Shown here piece by piece: positions 53,185 to 64,000 of a stretch of 64,000 nt of DNA. Source of the stretch: Apostichopus japonicus (taxonomy: Eukaryota; Echinodermata; Holothuroidea; Aspidochirotida; Stichopodidae); NCBI RefSeq assembly GCF_037975245.1, contig NC_092567.1:19164876-19228875 (forward strand). The letters are read 5' to 3'. The position numbers and the translations under genes are program-made. The notes under the pieces were generated by a model that searched no databases, was not told the origin of the DNA, and saw only the letters and a list, made by a program, of their open reading frames with translations. Each line of letters starts with the position of its first letter. Position 1 is the stretch's first letter.

Positions 53185-56100
53185 TAGCAATAACATTAAT
53201 AGAAATACATTGCAGTTTAGAAATATGATTTAATGAGGGCAGTATGCTATGTCATCAAAGTTGTGAACATTTTTCAGTGACCATTATTTTGAGCTTTGAG
53301 CATATTTGGAGTTCACCCGGGTGTGGGTATGGGGGGTGGAATGCCAATAATCTTTAGTCAAATGTATGGAACTTCAGCGAACTGCACAAAGTTGAAAGGA
53401 AATACACTGAGAACAGCTTCTGGTAATGCTGTCAGTGACTGATATGTGGTTTTAAATAAGTGTATATATTTTTAATTTTTATAACATGACCTTTTAATAA
53501 TTTTCTGAATGTTTTGCAATCACCCCATTTGGTATTCAGGTGCAACTAATTGTCACTCATTTCTTAATTCATCTTTATTTCTAATTAGCTTTTAATTTAA
53601 AATTTTTTGCATCTGGCTATTACCCCAAAATACAATTGGACTTGATATTTTATTAAAAGTATATATTAAAGTATGGTGAATTATGTTTTTTCCCCTTCAT
53701 TTATGATGACAGACGATATCTAATTGTAGGGATGATTCTAGGATGTTTTTTTTTCGGGGGGGGGGTGAGGGAGAGGAGGTGGGGGAGGGTCTTTGGACCC
53801 GACTTCCCTATAGAGGAGTTGGGGATACTCCCTAAAGTAATGATTAACTTTTCAGAGGCATATTAGGCTATAAATTAGGTCTATACCAAAGGATGTGCTA
53901 TTACCTACTTAAAAATGTTTGTTTGGAGTTGAAAAGTGGGGAATGGTGAACAACCCCGCCTTTTGGTTTGTGGTTGCCTTATCCATGGGCTTCAAGAACG
54001 AGGTCTGTACGTGGAGAGAATTAGTGTCATTGGGCCACCTTTTAGAAGTCTTCATTTTCATATACATTTTTCATATGAGAGTGCATTTTTCGTCATCCCG
54101 TACTTTACCAGGGCTCCCTAATTGAACCCTGCACCTTGGGCTGTAGTTCCCCTGACCTCCCTCCCTTTCATCCTCCCCCACCCCCACCCCCCTCCTCCTC
54201 CACCATCCTCTGATGAGGCCTGGCCTTAATACCTACTGTAGATACTATTTTAAGAAATATAAGAAATAAACTGGTGCTAATAGAATATGATATCATTCTA
54301 TTTTCTAATTCATATTTCATTTCACATTTTTAACAGCTGATCTGTTATTTAAGTGGTGAAAGTGTGTTTTAGTTTGTTAATTGATTGGGTTATGTACTCT
54401 TTCTATGCTTGTGGGTTGTGGTAAAATAAGAAAGTACCAAAAATTGCTTCTGTTTGCTCTCTCTCGAGGGTGGGTGGATGGGGCGGGGGTGGCAGGGGGT
54501 TTCTAGGTGGAAAGTAAACCATTTTCTTCTCAGTGTATGTGCATATTGTGGGAGTTGTTTGATTCTGTAATAATCTTGTCAATATTTTTGGTCATTTAAA
54601 GTTAATAAAGAAAAGTGATTGTAAAATTGTCTCTGATTATATTCTGATATATTCCAATATCAGTGGATCGTCTGAAAATTTCAAAGTGAAGAAGAGCATG
54701 AAATTTTTAGATTTCTTTTGTATTTTTGTGTTTTGCAAACTGAGAGGGAAGTTTTATGGAGAGGAGTTGACTGGGTTGGGGGGGGGGGTTGGGGTTGGGA
54801 GAGACTAAGGGGCTGAGTAGTAAACATAGAGAGATTGGAGGGAAGGAATACAATTTATCTGAAATGAGTCTTATGTAGCTATATATTACTAATATCCTTT
54901 TCTGTAACCTTTCTACACTGTTCGTATTCATTTTATAAATTTTGTTTTGGCTTTTGTGTAATTTCATTTTCCCTTTGTTTCCTTATTACTTTGTTTTGAT
55001 TTCATTTATTGTTATCTTGTTAATTATGTACACTCAATTACTCTGTAAATACAAACAACAGATAAGTCTAAGACAAAACCTCAAGAGTTGTGCAATTGCT
55101 GTAATAGTTTCTTGTGCCTCAGCACGCAGAAACACAATATTTCTAGTTTTTATTTTGTACCATTTAAACCATGCTGAAATAAGATCATCTCATAACTGCT
55201 ATAACGTTAAAAACCATAACCGAGGCCAGTCATTATTGCTAGGATATATTTCAAACATAATTCCTTTGTTTGTGTTTTAATTACTTATGTGCTTCTTGTA
55301 AATGATGTCTTAATGATCTATGGACTCCTAGTCTCCAATTCCCCCCCCCCCCCCCATATTCAGTACATTTGTTGTGTGTGATAAACTCATTCAAATTCTG
55401 AAATTTTTTCGAAAATCTCTTTTCGTTTCCAAGATATGCACATTTGAAGTTTGATGTATCTGGGAAACTCATGTAATATGTGCAAACTATGATGTAGAGT
55501 GTTGCGCTCATCAACATTCTTATTTTAGGCCTTAATCAGTTAACCCTTAATTACAAGCCCACATATATCAATTTGAATAAATGTGATGTTCTTTGTTTCA
55601 AAGAAGACAACAAACTATTCAAAAAAATCGCCTTAGGCCATAAACCTGTGTTCAGTGTACTCGAAACGAAGGTTGTAGAAAACAAAGGAATAACGTAACA
55701 GAAAATTAGGCAGTCACTCCCATTACATCATCAATGTGCATAATTAGCTAATATATTATTCATAAATTAAACTAGACTTAAGACAAGACTTATGGTAAAT
55801 CTTTGATGGATTTTGATGAGAGTTGCGGCTATCTTTTTCATGACGTCTGATGCCTATTAGAAAGATTAGAACAGCGTTGTTCTGTGGTGTACGTAGGCCT
55901 TTCAGTAAGTGTTTCATTTTTATGGAATTGTGAAGGAGAATAACAAAACAATATTACAAGCAAACAGCATGCTATAATATATGAATTATGAAACCACTTA
56001 GGGTACATTAGCTATTTTAATTCTCTTTAATTATATCTGTCATGGGTTTGTATTTATGGAGCCAAAGATGTGATGGATACTCAACTATGGAATATGTATA

Positions 56101-58840
56101 TTTTTGGTTAAACAAACCTTTTCATATCAACTTATGGGTTTGAAATATCACATTTGTGTCAAACATATGGCCTTTCTGTTTTTTGGGGGTTTTTTTGGTT
56201 ATTGTAAAGAAACATAATATGAATGATATGTTAATTATGACTACAGGGTTTGATATGCACAAGTTATGTTATATACTGTTATCTCTGTTTTTTTGAGCAG
56301 ATTTCATCAAACTTTTTTTGTGTTTTGATATCATAAGTCAATCATCTTTTTTTTATTTCAGAAGAATAAATTCACTGCTATGATCCTTTTGGGCACTCAT
56401 GATCTAGCCCCTTAACTGGTGCTTACTTTTAAGGGTTATTTTTGGCTGTTTAAAAATGAAATGTTCTTTGGTTTTGTTTTTCTGTTTTTAAAAAAAAAAA
56501 AAAATTATTTCAAATGTAAGTTTACAAACATCCCAAATTACCACTACTTTTAATTAATACATTAGAAAAGACAGATTCAAGATAGGGTGGGGCCAGGAGT
56601 CCAATGTTCAGTGATGGTGTCTAAATTGAAGAGGATAAATAATAAGCTGGTTTATAGAATCTTGGCAAAGAAGTTCCCTTTTTTTTTTTGGTGAGTTATC
56701 CCTAGTTTAAGTGAATCAATCAGTATATATTGCTTTAAATAGAAGCATAAAAAGGGGGGGGGGGCTGGGTGAATTAGCCAGTTATGGTGAAGCTTGCAAC
56801 ATTTCTGTTACTGCAAACTCCACATCTTTTGCTGTCACTTTATTTGACATTGGATTCTTTAGTTGACACTTTCAAATTCCTGAGAGTAATGACAAGGGTC
56901 CAAACCTTAACGGGAGTGAGTCCTTATTCGACCACTGGCAGCTTCGTGTAGCTTAATATTGCTCTTCGGACAAAATGCCTGAAAATGTTTTTTTTAAGGA
57001 TACATGTTGTTATGTATTCCACTTCAAATTGTATTCAAACATAACATGTTTTTTTTAAATATGTAGCTGACATTAAATGATCCCTATAGATGGTATAAGC
57101 ATCTAACTTACTGGATCCCCTATTGTTCAACTTTTCAATGAATGTAAGGCTATATCATGTATTTTCATGATATTCTCCTCCTTATCACTAGCAGATTGCT
57201 AAATATGTTTCAAACATTATTAAAATGTTCAAAATTTCTTCTGCCAGACCACGAGCGTTTCTGTCACAATTCATGAATCTTACTACTATATCGCATTAAT
57301 GTTATTTTGAGGCAATTAATTCAACGTCCTATACAACTCCTTAAATGGCATCAGTGTTTGGCCGAAAATTCTATAAATAAAAAAAAAAACGGCTAAATAT
57401 CTGAAAATTACATTCCTGGAGTCTCTGATTCTTCAAATTATTCCCAGACATTTAAGAATTGTTAAAATACACAGTAAAAAATGCTCAGTGTGGACAAAGT
57501 ACTTTTAAGAGTGGGCGTAGTAAAAAATGCTTCTTCAAATTTGAGCATTGGTGACCATTATCAAATATTCTAGCATATATTTGGGGGGTGTTGGGGGGGG
57601 GGCGCAACGAGTGATGACGTTTTAAGTTTGAAGTTCCATGATCGTTTGGTATTACTGTGTAATAGAGTGCTGTTTCTACAGCAAAACTGCATTTTTTATC
57701 ATATCTATATCCATAACATAAAAAAGGTTACAAGAAACATGTGCTTCCCTGTTTTTTAAGTTTGGTTTTTTGGCAAAATATTCATATAAATATTTCAAAC
57801 TCTTTTTTTCTGCTTTAAACAAAGACCATGTTTTTGCATGCCTGAATTATTTGCCTTCCTTACTTATTTTATTAGCCTTGTCTGTGTTTTGAATTTTTTT
57901 TATCTTTGTTTGGGCCTTCTTTGTTTAATTTTCAAAAATTTCCTCCATGTTCTTATGACACAACATACTCCTGTGCCACCAAGATCAGCAGGTTGGGAGA
58001 AGAGGGGTGGGGGTTAGGAGTTAGGGGGGGGGTAGATGAGAGGAAATTTAAATCAAGTATTTATCTAGAAGTTACGTTCCAAAGGGAACAAACCCTATGC
58101 AAGAAAACTTCAAACCCTCAATGACCCTCAATATGGAGAGCTTACAATGTGTATGTGATAGGTGGGAGGGGGAAGGGGAGGGTGGGGGTTGTTTCCATAC
58201 CCTCTCACTCTACAGCATTAGTTTGGTGTGTATCACTTCTATTATAATGCAATAGTGCATATCTATTATAAATATCACCTTTCCTCCATCCCCTCCCCCA
58301 CCACCCCCTCCCCGGCCCACTACATATTTTGACATTGAAGTTAATTACCCGAACAGCTTAAGGATTCCCCCTTACACAAGTTCCCTTTACTCTGTAATCT
58401 AAATACGTCATTGCAGAATGACAACCATTATTCATTCGCGATGTTCCACGGAGTGAACAAAGAATAACCGACAATAGAATTTCAATCTGTAAAGCTCCTG
58501 ACAGAGCTGAACCCTTGACAAATTGCTGAGCTGAACCCTTTCCATAAAAAATAATCGATGCGTCGAACAAATACGATCAAAGGGGGTTGCTATGACGACA
58601 CTGTGACGCGCCTCTATGGAAGGGATTTACAGTGGTATATCACGTAATCATGCATAAGTTATGTACAACTATATAACGCCAAGATCCTCTCTATACAATG
58701 GCCTACACGGTAACCTGTGTAGCCTATACCGGAATCTTTAACTTTTAAAATCGAAAAGCCTAATTTCAACTTTGCATCTTATAAAGTTTGAGTTGTTTCC
58801 AACATGTAGGACACTGGACACTGCAAAAATCAGACGATAA
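53185..58840. other. No gene seen
   Basis: Long AT-rich non-coding stretch between LARGE and the CUB gene. Poly-G or poly-C runs lie at about 53757, 54779, 55340, 56755, 57590 and 58026, with several poly-A/T runs. ORFs of 60-112 codons are hydrophobic, low-complexity frames without domains. Confidence 0.45.
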
Positions 58841-58849
58841 TTAGCGCGA

Positions 58850-58899
58850 ACCGTGTTCAGGAAGTTTATTTGAGGACACTTTCAGACACTTAAGTTACG
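58850..58899 (+). other. Candidate 5' non-coding exon of the CUB gene
   Basis: A strong donor (ACG|GTAAGT) follows 58899. The next matching acceptor is TTCGTGTAG, ending at 60352, six bases before the CUB-gene ATG. The exon's 5' end is not known. Confidence 0.35.
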
Positions 58900-60358
58900 G
58901 TAAGTAATTTTATAGTTTGTTTCACAAACAGGCACCCTGCAGCAACCGACTATAGGCCAATATTTCAGAAGATGTTGACCTACGTGATTATATTGTAGAA
59001 GGGATAGAATAAAAAATTTTTTTTAAGTCACCCAATTAAAGCTAGAACCTGGGTATTATAATGTATGACGTAATGTAACATGTGATGGAGATATTGGTGA
59101 TTATCTCTACGGGATCTCTCAGTAGAGGGGTACAGTGAAGGGGAAATCTTTTTAAAAAAAACGTTTTGTCCTTTCTGCATTTGAAAACGTGTATTATAGG
59201 CTACGGGCGGAGAATAATTTCTAGGAATTGGCTAGACACACGGAATGTTGCAGGAGAGGTTTCAAACACGGACCTCTCAGTTGAATGTGAGGGATCAGTG
59301 GCGGATCCAGGAAGGGTAAAGGCCCTCGTTGACTGTGACTCCTGGTCATGTAGGGTGTTTGGGGCTCCTCCCTCAGGGAACAAAATTTAGACTGTAAATT
59401 ATGATAGAGAAACATGCCAGACTATGCTAATATCTCCTTTAAATCGTCTTGTGTGTGGTTGAAGAAAGAGCGGGGGGGGGGGGGGCGGGGTGGGCACACC
59501 ACCCATAACCTGAATCCTCGCTTGAATATTTATGCTAGATTTCTAAAAATGCTTTGAGCACGGGTACGTTTTCAATTACATTCGCATCCAACTATTGTAT
59601 GGACCTCAATATATCCACACTGATATTTCTTCGTTGTGAAATTCAGTTTGCCTGTATATCTCAGAAGCAGTAACGTAACTAGGGATTGAAGCTAGGACCC
59701 CCTGTTCACCGTGAGTGGAGGCTGGGGGAGGGGACGCTTCACCCTTACTCCATCTAAAATGCACCGTAGCACAAAATAATGAATGTAAACAGCCACAAAT
59801 TTCTGCCTGAGTACGATTGGCTACTATAAAGACAAATATGATCGATGGCTAATCAACCACGGGTGGGGGGGGGGGAGCGGGGTGGATGGATGGGTGGGGT
59901 GAAGAGTCGCTAAATTAACAACAATTTGGTGACATATCAATCTGGATTTTTATTTTTGTGCAACTATCGTTGGAGATGAAAACGCTTTATTCAGCTTAGA
60001 GATCATCAGTATTGCCTCAAAATATGCTAGAAAGTCGGCTTTTGGTCACTGATTTTCAGACTTCAATTCTACTGATCTCACATTCAGTACTGCAGTTGAA
60101 CAATGTAACGGAGTAATTTTGGGAAGAAACTTTGAGGCAATTTTTAGCGCGCTACGCGTGGGTGTGGTGGGGATTGAGTGGGGTTGGGGTGGGATTGAGT
60201 GGGGTGGGGATTGAGTGGGGGTTGGGTGGGGAATGAGTGGGTGGGTGGGGAGGTACTGGTTACATTTTGACCCTATGTAGCCAAATATTGCCGTGGTCTT
60301 TCTCATTTGTCTTTTTTATTTTCGGTTTTGTCTTCCTGTTTTTTTCGTGTAGCAAACT
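58900..60358. repeat. Repeat-rich leader intron of the CUB gene with G4-like tract
   Basis: It contains a degenerate AGTGGCGGATCC repeat (about 59294), poly-G at about 59470 and 59866, and a 60165-60255 block of GGGGATTGAGTGGGG-type units with many G-runs of three to five. That block is able to form G-quadruplexes and lies about 100 bases before the coding exon. ORFs here are spurious. Confidence 0.5.
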
Positions 60359-61878
60359 ATGCAACGTTTCATGGAAAAGGCTAGGTTAATCCTTTGGGTG
60401 CTGGCGATCGTCGTGTCTCTATGGAAACCAACTTTACAAGATGAAATACTTTGTGAAGAGACATACGAACTTGAAAGTACGTTAGAAACAGTGATCGTGA
60501 CGTCACCGCAGTACCCGAGTGAATACCCACCCAGGACGACTTGCTCATTCTCTTTCAAGGCTAAAAGTTGTAAGCCATTGCAGTTTTCTTCTTTGTTGTT
60601 GCTTTTTGTTGTAGTTTTGCTACTCCTATGCAGGTACCGTGGTGCGCACCAGGGGTGCAACCACGTTTTTTGTAGGCACGGAGGGGGGGGGGCGATAAGA
60701 TGTTATGTCGTCGAGGTGAGGAGTCTAAAGGAAGGGTTGGCCCCTCCTCCTTTAGAAACGTTAGTTAATAATTGTAAGGCGCGCGAAGTGATGCGTAACT
60801 GTGCCCTTGGTGGGGAGGAGTAAATTAGTGGATGGTTCTTCCCCTGTGAGAAAGTTTAATATGTTTCAGGGTGTTCAGACGCAAAAGATGGTAATGGTTT
60901 GCGACTCTTCAAGCTACTGTACTTATTAATGTAATAATGTGTTAATGTTCAAGAGTTTTCCACATCGGTTAGGCTAGTCTGCCCCAATATAAACGTTCTT
61001 GAAGATGGATCAATAAAATTGTGAAAAAAATAGATGGTACGACTTTTTAAGAATGTCACGTGACGTTGAAGAGCTTAATTGATTGGTGAATCGACAATTA
61101 TGGTAGACTTACGTCATAGTCCTTCAACTTCATTCTTTTGATTCTTCTTTTTTCAGATCACAGGTTGAGAATAATATTTGATGTCTTTGAATTAGAGAGA
61201 GCGAATAACTATGGTAGCTGTAGCTATGACTACATCGAAATTCACGACGGTGTTTCGGCAGATGCACCGAGCTTTGGTGTCTGGTGCGGTCAAATAGCGC
61301 CGCCTATCATCATCAGTACCAGGACTCGGCTGTTCTTGTCATTCTTGACCGATGGATCCATCCAGGAAGTTGGATTTTCCGCCACGGTTACCATGGTAAA
61401 CTCTAGCTATGTTGGTGAGTTTATCGGCGTCTCTGGAAAACGACTTCAAGCAAGTTTATAAACCACTGGTGTTTATACGTTTAAAAAAGAACTTCGATTG
61501 TGTTGTATATAGACTGTTAAACATCACTGTTATCGGTTGAATTTGTGTTCCTATAAAACGTTTAAGTTTGATTACACATATTTAATTTACTTCTTGTGTT
61601 TTTGGATAAAATTTAAATATTAAATGTTCCTCATCTGAAGCAGTTATGCGGCTGGAATATTTTGTCTAATGTAACAATCATTGTGAAAACGTCAGATGAA
61701 AAACAAAAACTCAGTAGGAAAACAAAAGTTTTAAGAAACAAAAAAACGAAAAAAGTTTTAAATGCATTACAAATTTTGTAAAAATCAAATGGTGTTGGAT
61801 GCCATGAATGCTTTGTTATTCATATGAAGTTAGAATTTGTTCCCTATCTGATATGAAATATAGTTAGTCAATATAATA

Positions 61879-61948
<70 letters not shown>

Positions 61949-63555
61949 ATCGTTTAGTACCGGTGTTTTTTTATTTTGTTGCTTTTGGCTTTTACATTTT
62001 TTGCCTTATTGGTTCGATATATTTAATATTTTAGTTTTTGTACCTATATATATGTCTTGAGGTTTTGCATTTGTAAAGCGCTTTGAGCAGCTTTGCTGAT
62101 TACGCGCTATATAAATATTACTTACTATTATAATTATTATAATGAACTGCATTCTTATGAGATTTTATTTTCATTTAAATGTCGAACAATTTTAGAAAAT
62201 CAACGAGAAAAAGCTGTCAATGTTTTTCATGTACCGAGAAAGGGAGATTTAAAAAACAGAGAGACATGTGAACAAACTGCTTATCTTATATAAACCAAAA
62301 AACAAAACAAAAAATTGAGGGAAAAAAAGAAGTGAAATGGCGCATCCTAATTGGCTCATGATGCGTCATCACCCAATGAAATGTCCTTATTATGCAGGTA
62401 CCATAAAATTGTTTTAAACCCTTCTCTTCTTCAGAGAATGTCGCAACACCAGATCCGGGTGCCTGTTACCAGCTACTGGACGGACAGACAGGGTTTTTCA
62501 CTTCTCCTGGTTTCCCAGAAAATTATGAAAATAACATCGACTGCGTTTACATTATTACAGTTGATAGTGAGCACAATGTGCAGGTACGTATGCTATGCCT
62601 ATAGTAAATCCTTACGCTTCGGGATCAAATTTTACCGTACGGTCAGAGATTTTGCACAAAAAACAAATGGAACCTTTCTTAGTTATGTCCAAAATAGACA
62701 CAATTCAGTCGTATCTATTGTACACAAATTACTTTCGGCGGTATGTTAATTAAGTATAAATTTATATCTTCATTTTTCTTTCTTCGTAACAGCTACGATT
62801 TTTGTCGTTCGATCTCGAGCCTTCAGTTAATTGTGTGTACGACTACATAGAAGTAAAAGATGGGAGTTCCCAGGGTTCATTGGTCCTTGGGAGGTACTGC
62901 GGAGGGTCAGGGAACCACCCACCTGACATAATAGAGTCAACCACAGGGTCCAGCCTTTACGTTCATTTCCACTCGGACTATTCTCAGAGGTACACTGGTT
63001 TTAAAGCGGAGTATATCGACGCTTCCATCGGGTTCCCATCGGTCGGTTCCGGCACCACTGAACTGCAGAATGTGGTCGGTAAGCATCGTTAACCTTAGCT
63101 ATGTATTGCTATACACGTACACATCTATTAACATCACTCCTCCCTAACATGTCTCCTCTCAATTCTTGTACTCTACCATCTACTTAACTTGTCAAAATCA
63201 CTTCCAAAAATAAATGTTGACAATTTTGTTCTGAGAGGGGGACAAACAAATATGTCTTTTGGGTGTGGGTGGGGGGGGGGGCTAGACCCTCGGACCTCCC
63301 GTGTCTACGCCACTGGTACAACATGTCTTGTATGTGACTATTTTCTTTTATCATTTAATTTCTTTCGCGTATTTCGTTTTGTTACAGTCTGCGAAGGCAC
63401 AATTATTACAACATCGAAACATGGAATGTTTACGTCACACGACCAAGAGCTCTATGACACCTATCCACCGAATAAGGAATGTACTATTATTATCTCAGGG
63501 GACAGACCCGACGAACAGGTCTACATAAACTTCTTCCAAAATGACCTTTCACCTC
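60359..63555 (+). CDS. Secreted multi-CUB-domain protein, 5 exons, partial at right edge
   Basis: Exons 60359-60569, 61157-61414, 62435-62583, 62793-63078 and 63388-63555; phases 1, 1, 0, 1, 1, all GT-AG. The reading frame runs on past the window. Residues 1-27 form a signal peptide (RLILWVLAIVVSLW core). CUB1 spans about 32-148: C32/C62 and C92/C114 pairs, with calcium-site acids E84, D95 and D136. CUB2 spans about 167-281: C167/C193 and C220/C242, with E215, D223 and D268. CUB3 starts at C303 and has C333 before the cut. CUB domains bind proteins outside the cell, often through calcium. Tandem CUBs occur in tolloid/BMP1 proteases, cubilin, neuropilins and many echinoderm secreted proteins. 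With no other domain visible, the gene cannot be named. Confidence 0.9.
61875..61943. repeat. (AT)n microsatellite
   Basis: Near-pure TA run in CUB-gene intron 2. Confidence 0.95.
62072..62150 (+). mobile_element. LINE/SINE-type 3' tail fragment
   Basis: GTAAAGCGCTTTGAGCAG followed by GCGCTATATAAAT and short ATTATT repeats matches the widely shared L2-clade LINE and V-SINE type 3' tail of animal genomes. Only the tail is recognised here. Confidence 0.5.
63225..63320. repeat. Poly-G/'CTACGCCACTG' dispersed repeat fragment
   Basis: A G-rich run followed by a CCTCCCGTGTCTACGCCACTGG end, in CUB-gene intron 4. Same style as the fragments near 9040-9110 and 32045-32210. Confidence 0.45.
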
Positions 63556-64000
63556 GTGAGTACGGTTAATTTGCTATACCTCAGTGAAATACACACTTAC
63601 GCATGTACACTGAAGTAGCTAGGCTACTAGTAGGCCTACAACTGTAACAGTAGGCCTGTATCTAAAGATCCTTTAAGGTTTTCTTCCCCCATCTGTACCC
63701 TACTGAATAGACTTAGTCCTCCCTCCCCTCCACCCTCCACCCACCACATAGGCCTACCCAAACCACACCCCAGCCACTCTAAAACCCCATCACTCTTCTT
63801 AATTCCATCTACCTCAACAATGCCATCAGAACCTCCAAAATGGTTGCTAGCCTACAATTGTTTATTATGATGAACTTAGTACAGCAGTTTTCTTTTTCTA
63901 TGAGTGGGATACTTTATATTTTGAACTATGAGTTATGCATTACATGTAGGCTACTGTAGACCTATATGGTTACCTATTGTCCGTACTAGTAAACCTATAT
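63556..64000. other. CUB-gene intron 5, cut by the window edge
   Basis: Non-coding, with TAGGCCTA words and C-rich stretches. The next exon, which should complete CUB3, lies outside the window. Confidence 0.6.

Noticed and set aside
54942..55280. 112-codon hydrophobic ORF
   Set aside because: It is AT-rich low-complexity with no homology that I can recognise and no splice context.
60570..60823. Extension of the first CUB-gene exon to 60823
   Set aside because: The open frame runs into the intron. The CUB1 sequence continues instead at 61157 with the right phase after a good GTAAGC donor.
61138..61156. Separate start at 61138 for a short CUB protein
   Set aside because: This is intron sequence (TTG, then a pyrimidine tract and CAG acceptor), not a start codon.

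Overview
The window looks like nuclear DNA of a marine deuterostome invertebrate, most likely an echinoderm (possibly a sea cucumber). That placement is inference. It rests on short spliced exons with GT-AG introns, AT-rich introns full of minisatellites, MITEs and poly-G/poly-C tracts, and proteins closest to animal families such as dystroglycan-modifying LARGE. No bacterial, organellar or viral genes were seen.

Three protein-coding genes can be reconstructed exon by exon, with reading phase kept across every junction. (1) On the minus strand, 15,845-30,066, 12 coding exons encode a 442-residue AKT1S1/PRAS40 (Drosophila Lobe-type) protein. It has the C-terminal Akt site (RPRLNT), a TOS-like mTORC1 motif (FDLED), and an N-terminal cysteine module absent from human PRAS40. 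(2) On the plus strand, 33,512-51,026, 18 coding exons encode a complete 723-residue LARGE-type bifunctional glycosyltransferase (xylosyltransferase plus glucuronyltransferase), with an N-terminal Golgi anchor and both DxD motifs. Genes 1 and 2 are divergently transcribed. (3) On the plus strand, 60,359 to beyond the right edge, five exons encode a secreted protein with a signal peptide, two complete calcium-type CUB domains and the start of a third.

The left 15.7 kb shows no convincing gene. It holds a ~400-bp tandem repeat, AT microsatellites, a tRNA-derived SINE-like sequence, an inverted TTTCTTCC array, a perfect 48-bp palindrome, a 250-bp AT-core palindrome and an inverted repeat with TTACGTAA sites. 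Between 53.2 and 58.8 kb nothing coding is seen. Mobile elements include a 933-bp non-autonomous hAT element with an exact 8-bp target duplication, and three copies of a ~360-bp MITE with TTAA-type ends.

The most unusual structure is in the LARGE gene. The exon 2 end with its splice donor is repeated 19 times at ~101-bp period. The exon 15 end with its donor is duplicated once, with the second donor broken. The stop-codon end of the last exon seeds a diverged ~73-bp array downstream. All three share the sequence GGTAACAG. I found no clearly novel multi-gene system; these exon-boundary arrays and the long PRAS40 architecture are the points most worth a second look.
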